A stretch of DNA of 9,844 bases from the NCBI GenBank assembly GCA_030841245.1, contig JAVEDG010000160.1:1-9844 (forward strand). The letters are read 5' to 3'. How positions within the stretch are numbered: the stretch's first letter is position 1; the number at the start of each line of letters is the position of its first letter. The stretch comes from Actinomycetota bacterium (lineage in GTDB: Bacteria > Actinomycetota > Actinomycetes > JACCUZ01). Below the pieces are notes generated by a model. It did not search any database. It had not been told where the DNA came from and saw only the letters and a list, made by a program, of their open reading frames with translations. The position numbers were made by a program, and so were the translations under genes. Below, one piece after another: positions 5,702 through 9,844 of this stretch.

Positions 5702-6909
5702 GCTGGATCGACGTGCCCGACGGTTCGCCGTTCCCCGTGCAGAACCTGCCCTACGGCGTGTTCCGGTACGCCGACGAGCCGGCGCGCGTGGGTGTGGCGC
5801 TGGGCGACCAGGTGCTCGACCTGGCGCCCCTCTCGGCGGCCGAGGGGCTCGACGGCGGCCACGTGTTCGAGGAGCCCAGCCTCAACCCGTTCATGGCCCT
5901 GGGACGTCCGGCGTGGACCGCGGTACGGGCCTGGCTGACGGAGCTGCTGACCCACGACACCTACCGGGACCTCGTGGAGTCGCACCTGCTGCCCGCTGCC
6001 GACGTCGAGATGCTCCTGCCGTTCGAGGTCGCCGACTACGTGGACTTCTACTCCTCGCAGCACCACGCGGAGAACGTCGGGCGGATCTTCCGCCCCGACG
6101 CCGAGCCGCTCACGCCCAACTGGAAGCACCTGCCGATCGGCTACCACGGCCGTTCCGGCACGGTCGTGGTCTCCGGCACGGACGTCGTCCGGCCTAGCGG
6201 CCAGCGCAAGAGCCCGACCGACCAGGCGCCGACGTTCGGACCGTCGGCCCGTCTCGACATCGAGGCGGAGGTCGGGTTCGTGGTCGGTGTGCCCTCCGCG
6301 CCAGGGTCGCCCGTCCCCGTCGGCGGGTTCCGCGACCACGTCTTCGGCGTCTGCCTGGTCAACGACTGGAGCGCGCGCGACCTGCAGTCGTGGGAGTACG
6401 TGCCGCTCGGCCCGTTCCTCGGCAAGTCGTTCGCGACCTCGGTCTCGGCCTGGGTCGTCCCGCTCGACGCGCTGGAGGCGGCCCGCGTGACGCCGCCGGT
6501 GCAGCAGCCCGAGGTGCTCCCCTACCTACGGGGCGACGAGCCATGGGGGCTCGATCTCGAGCTCGAGATCACCTGGAACGGGCACGTCGTCTCGCGGCCG
6601 GGCTTCGCCGGCATGTACTGGACGCCGGCGCAACAGCTGGCGCACCTCACGGTCAACGGGGCGAGCCTGCGCACCGGCGACCTGTTCGCCTCCGGCACCG
6701 TCTCCGGGCCGGACCGCGGGCAGCGCGGCTCCTTCCTCGAGCTGTCCTGGAACGGCACCGAGCCGGTCGAGCTCGGCGACGGCACGACTCGCGGCTTCCT
6801 CGAGGACGGCGACCTCGTGTCGATCAGCGCGTCGGCCCCCGGGCCTGACGGTGCGCGGATCGGCTTCGGGTCCGTGGCGGGCCGGGTCCTGCCCGCGCGC
6901 TCGGTCTGA
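5698..6909 (+). CDS. fahA: Fumarylacetoacetase
   Basis: 403 residues, close to the 419 of the human enzyme. It hydrolyses fumarylacetoacetate to fumarate and acetoacetate, the last step of tyrosine breakdown. The catalytic residues can be placed by a nearly constant shift of 10 from mouse FAH numbering. DFYSSQHH gives metal ligand Asp116 and catalytic His123. Tyr149 lies in GYHGRSG. DIEAEVGF gives Glu189 and Glu191. NDWSARDLQ gives Asp223, Arg227 and Gln230. Lys243 is in LGKSFATSVS. ASGT (331-334) supplies the substrate-binding Thr. The N-terminal SH3-like domain spans about 1-108 and the beta-roll catalytic domain the rest. The start is GTG at 5698, preceded by GAGGAGAG (5687-5694), and overlaps the upstream stop by 4 bases, so the two genes form an operon. 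No convincing terminator follows. Confidence 0.97.
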   Translation: MSWIDVPDGSPFPVQNLPYGVFRYADEPARVGVALGDQVLDLAPLSAAEGLDGGHVFEEPSLNPFMALGRPAWTAVRAWLTELLTHDTYRDLVESHLLPAADVEMLLPFEVADYVDFYSSQHHAENVGRIFRPDAEPLTPNWKHLPIGYHGRSGTVVVSGTDVVRPSGQRKSPTDQAPTFGPSARLDIEAEVGFVVGVPSAPGSPVPVGGFRDHVFGVCLVNDWSARDLQSWEYVPLGPFLGKSFATSVSAWVVPLDALEAARVTPPVQQPEVLPYLRGDEPWGLDLELEITWNGHVVSRPGFAGMYWTPAQQLAHLTVNGASLRTGDLFASGTVSGPDRGQRGSFLELSWNGTEPVELGDGTTRGFLEDGDLVSISASAPGPDGARIGFGSVAGRVLPARSV

Positions 6910-6994
6910 CCTGGAGAGTCGGATCCCGGCCCGACATATCGGACGAGACCACTCCTTCGGGACGCGGGGGATGCGCCGGTCACGGCCGAGCGGT

Positions 6995-7000
6995 TAGCGT
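6995..7000 (+). promoter_or_regulatory. Possible -10 box for the Ig-like secreted protein gene
   Basis: TAGCGT (6995-7000, within GGTTAGCGTCC) fits the TAnnnT form and would place the transcript start about 20 bases before the ATG at 7027, leaving room for the GGAAGG ribosome site. There is no recognisable -35 box. The rest of the 117-bp gap after fumarylacetoacetase shows only weak, short inverted repeats. Confidence 0.35.
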
Positions 7001-7026
7001 CCACCGGTCCGGCCGGGAAGGAAGGT

Positions 7027-8043
7027 ATGTCGCGCACGCGGATCGTCGGGCTGATCACCGCCCTCGTCTCGGCTGCGGTGGTTGGGCCATTCGTCGTCGT
7101 GTTGTCCGCCTCGACGGCCACGGCGACAACCACGTCGATCGCACTGGATCCCCACAAGCCCATCGCTCTCGGCCAGTCGCTGACCATCACCGGGACGCTG
7201 ACGACCGACGACCCAGCCGTGATGCCCGAGCAGCTCGCCGTCACGAGGACGGACTCCGAGGGCACCCAGCCGCTTACAGGCCCGGTGTCCGTCACCGGCT
7301 CCGGCAGCCCGGGCCAGTACACCCTCCAGATCGACGACACCCCACGGTTGGGCCAGACGAACACCTATGACGTCACCTACACCGGCGCGACGACCGCGAG
7401 TGGCTCCGTCGACATCGAGGTGCAGCGCAAGCAACCTGGTCTGTCGGTCACGACCGACCGGACGACCTACGGGTACGGGGCGACAGCGCACGTGCGCGCT
7501 CACCTCGGCGCGACCTACACCAACCGCGCGGTGAGCATCTACGCCAAGCCGTACGGCGGGACCTGGGGCCTGCTGCGCTCGGCCAACGTCGACGCGGACG
7601 GCTACCTGCGGACGTCCCACGTCATGTCGCGCCGCACCGTGTTCCGGGTGACGTTCACCGGAGACGCGCGCTACGGCGACCGGACCCTGTTGGCAACCAG
7701 ATACTCGCGGGCGCGGCTCGTCGAGCGGCTGCACCGCTGGTACGACACCTCGCGCGGCTACCACCTCTACCGGATGTCCACCGATCCCAAGCAGACCGTG
7801 CGAGTGCACCCCGGCCACGCCGGAGACTGCATCCGGTTCCGGGCCCAGCGGCGCCACAACGGCGCCTGGCACGGGGTTGCCCTCTCCGGCTGCATCGCGC
7901 TGAGCAGCACGAGTGGCGCGGCCGTCCTGCTGCGGGGGTCACCGGTGCCCTTCGAGCCTTACCGGCTGCGCGCCGAGCTGCCGAGCACGCCCAAGAACGC
8001 GGCCACCAAGGGCAGATGGCAGCTGCTGAAGTTCACCGCCTGA
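7027..8043 (+). CDS. Secreted protein with Ig-like beta-sandwich domains
   Basis: 338 residues of unknown function. The N-terminus is a signal peptide: MSRTR, a hydrophobic stretch (about 6-28), then STATAT with likely cleavage near 31-34. The mature part looks like two Ig-like beta-sandwich repeats. The first is about 36-130, with GQSLTITGTL near its start and YDVTYTG near its end. The second is about 137-222, starting LSVTTDRTTYGYG and ending FRVTFTGDARYGD. The alternating strands and T-Y-x-V-T-Y/F-T-G endings are typical of bacterial Ig-like modules. Residues 225-338 form a third, more basic part with one Cys pair (in GDC and SGC) that could form a disulfide. There is no anchor motif at the end. 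The ATG at 7027 is preceded by GGGAAGGAAGG (7015-7025). The gene sits between pathway genes but nothing ties it to tyrosine breakdown; it may bind surfaces or ligands. It ends 5 bp from the opposing hpd. Confidence 0.86.
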   Translation: MSRTRIVGLITALVSAAVVGPFVVVLSASTATATTTSIALDPHKPIALGQSLTITGTLTTDDPAVMPEQLAVTRTDSEGTQPLTGPVSVTGSGSPGQYTLQIDDTPRLGQTNTYDVTYTGATTASGSVDIEVQRKQPGLSVTTDRTTYGYGATAHVRAHLGATYTNRAVSIYAKPYGGTWGLLRSANVDADGYLRTSHVMSRRTVFRVTFTGDARYGDRTLLATRYSRARLVERLHRWYDTSRGYHLYRMSTDPKQTVRVHPGHAGDCIRFRAQRRHNGAWHGVALSGCIALSSTSGAAVLLRGSPVPFEPYRLRAELPSTPKNAATKGRWQLLKFTA

Positions 8044-8048
8044 GCGAG

Positions 8049-9272
8049 CTACAGATTCCCGCGTTGTTCCTGCTCGCGCTCGATCGCCTCGAACAAGGCC
8101 TTGAAGTTCCCCTTGCCGAAGCCCAGCGAGCCGTGCCGCTCGATCAGCTCGAAGAACACCGTCGGGCGGTCCCCGATCGGGCGGGTGAAGATCTGCAGCA
8201 GGTACCCGTCCTCGTCCCGGTCGACCAGGATCCCGCGGCTCTGCAGCTCCTCGATCGGTGCCCGGACCTCGCCGATGCGCGCGCGCAGCTCCGGATCCTC
8301 GTAGTAGGAGTCAGGCGTGGCCAGGAACTCCACGCCCTCGGCGCGCATCAGGTCGACGGTACGGAGGATGTCGTTCGTCGCCAGCGCGAGGTGCTGCGCG
8401 CCAGGTCCCCCGTAGAACTCAAGAAACTCGTCGATCTGCGACTTCTTCTTCGCGACCGCCGGCTCGTTCAACGGGAACTTCACCCGGTGGTTGCCGTTGG
8501 CGACCACCTTGGACATCAGCGCCGAGTAGTCCGTCGCGATGTCGTCCCCGATGAACTCGGCCATGTTCACGAAGCCCATGACCTTGTTGTAGAAGCCGAC
8601 CCACTCGTCCATCTGCCCGAGCTCGACGTTGCCGACGACGTGGTCGAGCGCCTGGAACAGCCGGCGCGGCGCGCCTTCTCTCTTGACGAACCCCGACGTC
8701 CGCTCGACGTACCCGGGCAGGTAGACGCCGTCATAACGCGACCGGTCGACCAGGGAGTGCCGGGTGTCGCCGTACGCCGCGATGGAGGCCATCCGCACGG
8801 TGCCGTGCTCGTCGCTCACGTCGTGCGGCTCGACGACGATCCGGGCGCCTGTAGCACGCGCGTGGTCGATGCACTTGTCGACGTCGGGAACCTCGAGCGC
8901 GATGTCGGACACGCCGTCGCCGTGCGCCCGATGGTGGTCGAGCAGCGGGCTCGCCGGGTCGACCCCGCCAGTGATCACGAACCGGCACGAGCCGCTCTTG
9001 AGCACGAACGCCTTGTGGTCGCGGTTGCCGGTGTCGGGCCCGGAGTAGGCGACCAGCTCCATGCCGAAGGCCGACTGGTAGAAGTGCGCCGTCTGCGTGG
9101 CGTTGCCGACGACGAAGACAACGGCGTCCCAGCCCGTCACGGGGAACGGGTCGCGCGACGAGTCGTACGCCACCAGCCCCACCAGCGTCTTGAGCGCCTG
9201 GAGGTCGAGGTCGGCGGCCCGTTCCTCCGGGGTCAGCTCGGTGGCTGTGTTCGCGCCGTCGATGGTGGTCAT
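8049..9272 (-). CDS. hpd: 4-Hydroxyphenylpyruvate dioxygenase
   Basis: 407 residues. This Fe(II) dioxygenase of the vicinal-oxygen-chelate fold converts 4-hydroxyphenylpyruvate to homogentisate, feeding hmgA. The first VOC domain is about 45-175 and the second about 205-380. The three iron ligands are His211 (ALDHVVGNV), His294 (GAQHLALATNDI) and Glu375 (VFFELIERHG), matching His187/His270/Glu349 of the Streptomyces avermitilis enzyme. KFPLNEPA (265-272) and the C-terminal gating helix SLGFGKGNFKALFEAIE (382-398) point to true HPPD rather than hydroxymandelate synthase. The ATG at 9272-9270 is chosen because GGAGG lies 7 bases upstream on the minus strand. An in-frame ATG at 9314 would add 14 unlikely residues and bury that site. 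The gene diverges from the Lrp/AsnC gene across a spacer with a strong palindrome, so it is probably under that regulator. Confidence 0.97.
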   Translation of the reverse strand: MTTIDGANTATELTPEERAADLDLQALKTLVGLVAYDSSRDPFPVTGWDAVVFVVGNATQTAHFYQSAFGMELVAYSGPDTGNRDHKAFVLKSGSCRFVITGGVDPASPLLDHHRAHGDGVSDIALEVPDVDKCIDHARATGARIVVEPHDVSDEHGTVRMASIAAYGDTRHSLVDRSRYDGVYLPGYVERTSGFVKREGAPRRLFQALDHVVGNVELGQMDEWVGFYNKVMGFVNMAEFIGDDIATDYSALMSKVVANGNHRVKFPLNEPAVAKKKSQIDEFLEFYGGPGAQHLALATNDILRTVDLMRAEGVEFLATPDSYYEDPELRARIGEVRAPIEELQSRGILVDRDEDGYLLQIFTRPIGDRPTVFFELIERHGSLGFGKGNFKALFEAIEREQEQRGNL

Positions 9273-9279
9273 GTCGTGG

Positions 9280-9284
9280 CCTCC
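9280..9284 (-). promoter_or_regulatory. Ribosome binding site of hpd
   Basis: GGAGG on the minus strand (CCTCC on the plus strand), 7 bases before the ATG at 9272. It decides the hpd start against the upstream in-frame ATG at 9314. Confidence 0.8.
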
Positions 9285-9329
9285 GGACGTCGTGGGGATC
9301 GACTGCCGATGCAACCGGATCTCGACACC

Positions 9330-9337
9330 TTGCGCAA
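9330..9337. promoter_or_regulatory. TTGCGCAA palindrome in the hpd/regulator spacer
   Basis: A perfect 8-bp palindrome, with a one-sided near copy (TTGCGCCA) upstream of hmgA at 4783-4790. An AACAA overlapping its end (9336-9340) repeats 20 bp later (9356-9360) inside the large palindrome. It could be a secondary regulator contact, but it is too short to be sure. Confidence 0.3.
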
Positions 9338-9342
9338 CAATG

Positions 9343-9348
9343 ACTCAA
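9343..9348 (-). promoter_or_regulatory. Possible -35 box of hpd
   Basis: TTGAGT on the minus strand is a partial match to the -35 consensus, with a weak candidate -10 (TCGAGA) 17 bases downstream. If it is real, the 9350-9372 palindrome lies immediately upstream of the -35, a usual position for an activator site. Confidence 0.25.
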
Positions 9349-9349
9349 A

Positions 9350-9372
9350 CTGCTGAACAACTTGTCCAGCAG
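9350..9372. promoter_or_regulatory. 23-bp palindromic operator between hpd and the Lrp/AsnC gene
   Basis: The left arm CTGCTGAACAA and right arm TTGTCCAGCAG flank a central C; 10 of 11 positions are symmetric. It sits midway between the divergent hpd and regulator starts. Lrp/AsnC proteins bind palindromes as dimers and often control their own gene and the divergent neighbour, so this is the best candidate operator in the window. No terminator role is expected, since it lies in a promoter region. Confidence 0.7.
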
Positions 9373-9391
9373 AACTGCGGCCAGGCCCGAC

Positions 9392-9398
9392 GAGGTGA
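9392..9398 (+). promoter_or_regulatory. Ribosome binding site of the Lrp/AsnC gene
   Basis: GAGGTGA, five bases before the GTG at 9404 and eleven before the ATG at 9410. The spacing favours the GTG start. Confidence 0.55.
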
Positions 9399-9403
9399 GC
9401 AGC

Positions 9404-9844
9404 GTGACCATGGACGAGCTGGACGGACGGATCGTGGCGGTCTTCGCCGCCGAGCCCCGGGTCGGGGTCCTCGAGTGCTCGCGGCGCCTCGGCGTCGCCC
9501 GCGGGACCGTGCAGGCCCGGCTGGACCGGATGACCCGCGCCGGGGTGATCGCCGGCTGGGGCCCGCAGCTGGACCCGGGCGCGATGGGCTACGGGGTGAC
9601 CGCCTTCGTCACACTCGAGATCCGCCAGGGCCGGGGGCACGACTCGGTGGCCGCGCACCTCGCCTCCATCCCCGAGGTGCTCGAGGCCCACACCATCACC
9701 GGGGCAGGTGACATGTTCGCCCGGCTGGTGGCGCGTTCCAACGCCGACCTGCAACGGGTGATCGACGCCGTGGTCGAGGTGGACGGCATCGTGCGGACCT
9801 CGACCGTCATCGCGCTCGCCACCCAGGTGGCCCACCGAGTGCTG
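9404..9844 (+). CDS. Lrp/AsnC-family transcriptional regulator, 3'-truncated
   Basis: 147 codons to the window edge with no stop; the family is usually about 150-165 residues, so only a little is missing. The N-terminal winged helix-turn-helix covers about 4-53 (DELDGRIVAVFAAEPRVGVL, then CSRRLGVARGTVQARLDRM as the recognition part, then GVIAGW). The C-terminal RAM (ligand-binding) domain covers about 65-147, with AHTITGAGDMFARLVARS (95-112) holding the typical G-x-x-D/G-x-x-D effector loop. GTG at 9404 is preferred for its ribosome site; ATG at 9410 is the alternative and loses two residues. It is divergent from hpd with the 23-bp palindrome between them. Known Lrp/AsnC members sense amino acids or related acids, so tyrosine, phenylalanine or a pathway keto acid is a reasonable effector guess. 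Activator or repressor action cannot be told from the sequence. Confidence 0.93.
   Translation, partial: MTMDELDGRIVAVFAAEPRVGVLECSRRLGVARGTVQARLDRMTRAGVIAGWGPQLDPGAMGYGVTAFVTLEIRQGRGHDSVAAHLASIPEVLEAHTITGAGDMFARLVARSNADLQRVIDAVVEVDGIVRTSTVIALATQVAHRVL

Noticed and set aside
4754..6339. Minus-strand open frames opposite the 280-residue gene and fumarylacetoacetase, including N-terminal extensions of hmgA
   Set aside because: They are antisense shadows; the hmgA ribosome site and family-typical start at 4753 settle the real boundary.
6918..6942. Two alternative short hairpins after fumarylacetoacetase: GTCGG/CCGAC, or CCGA/TCGG sharing the CCGA
   Set aside because: The stems are only 4-5 bp with no U tract, too weak to call a terminator or attenuator.
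6522..7872. Minus-strand frames over the end of fumarylacetoacetase and the Ig-like protein
   Set aside because: No domain or ribosome site; both overlapped plus-strand genes are well supported.
8016..9356. 446-codon plus-strand frame opposite hpd
   Set aside because: Low-complexity Arg/Val/Asp composition, antisense to a certain HPPD with all three iron ligands present.
9097..9835. Plus-strand frame 9097-9711 and minus-strand frames around 9269-9835
   Set aside because: They cross the hpd start and the regulator in wrong frames. The real Lrp/AsnC frame is open to the window edge and carries a full HTH plus RAM domain.

Overview
This is a GC-rich stretch of chromosome from a probable actinomycete. 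The dense GC/CG-ending codons, GTG starts, leaderless-type promoter and enzyme sequences fit Nocardioidaceae or a relative, but the genus is a guess. Its core is a tyrosine/phenylalanine catabolic locus (the homogentisate pathway) split into two blocks. I see no rRNA, tRNA, CRISPR, transposase or phage gene, and no gene-free stretch longer than about 165 bp.

Layout: (1) 1-1182 (+), the 3' part of a class V PLP-dependent enzyme, cut by the left edge. (2) 1347-3272 (+), a 641-residue secreted protein of unknown function with propeller-like repeats, ending at a strong UUCG hairpin. (3) 3420-3512 (+), a 30-residue single-pass membrane microprotein with an excellent ribosome binding site. It is closed by a long hairpin that also covers the end of the opposing gene. 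(4) 3548-4753 (-), homogentisate 1,2-dioxygenase (hmgA). (5) Divergent from it, 4859-5701 (+), an unrecognised 280-residue protein that looks leaderless. It overlaps by 4 bases the start of fumarylacetoacetase (5698-6909, +). (6) 7027-8043 (+), a secreted protein with Ig-like beta domains. (7) Converging on it after 5 bases, 8049-9272 (-), 4-hydroxyphenylpyruvate dioxygenase (hpd). (8) Divergent from hpd, 9404 to the right edge (+), an Lrp/AsnC-family regulator. A 23-bp near-perfect palindrome lies between the last two.

How the genes work together: hpd converts 4-hydroxyphenylpyruvate to homogentisate. hmgA opens the ring to maleylacetoacetate. Fumarylacetoacetase splits fumarylacetoacetate into fumarate and acetoacetate. 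The tyrosine aminotransferase and the maleylacetoacetate isomerase are not visible here. The unrecognised gene translationally coupled to fumarylacetoacetase sits where an isomerase might be expected, and it is the most interesting unknown in the window. The Lrp/AsnC protein is the likely local regulator of hpd, and possibly of hmgA.

Most other long open frames are antisense or frame-shifted shadows produced by high GC content.
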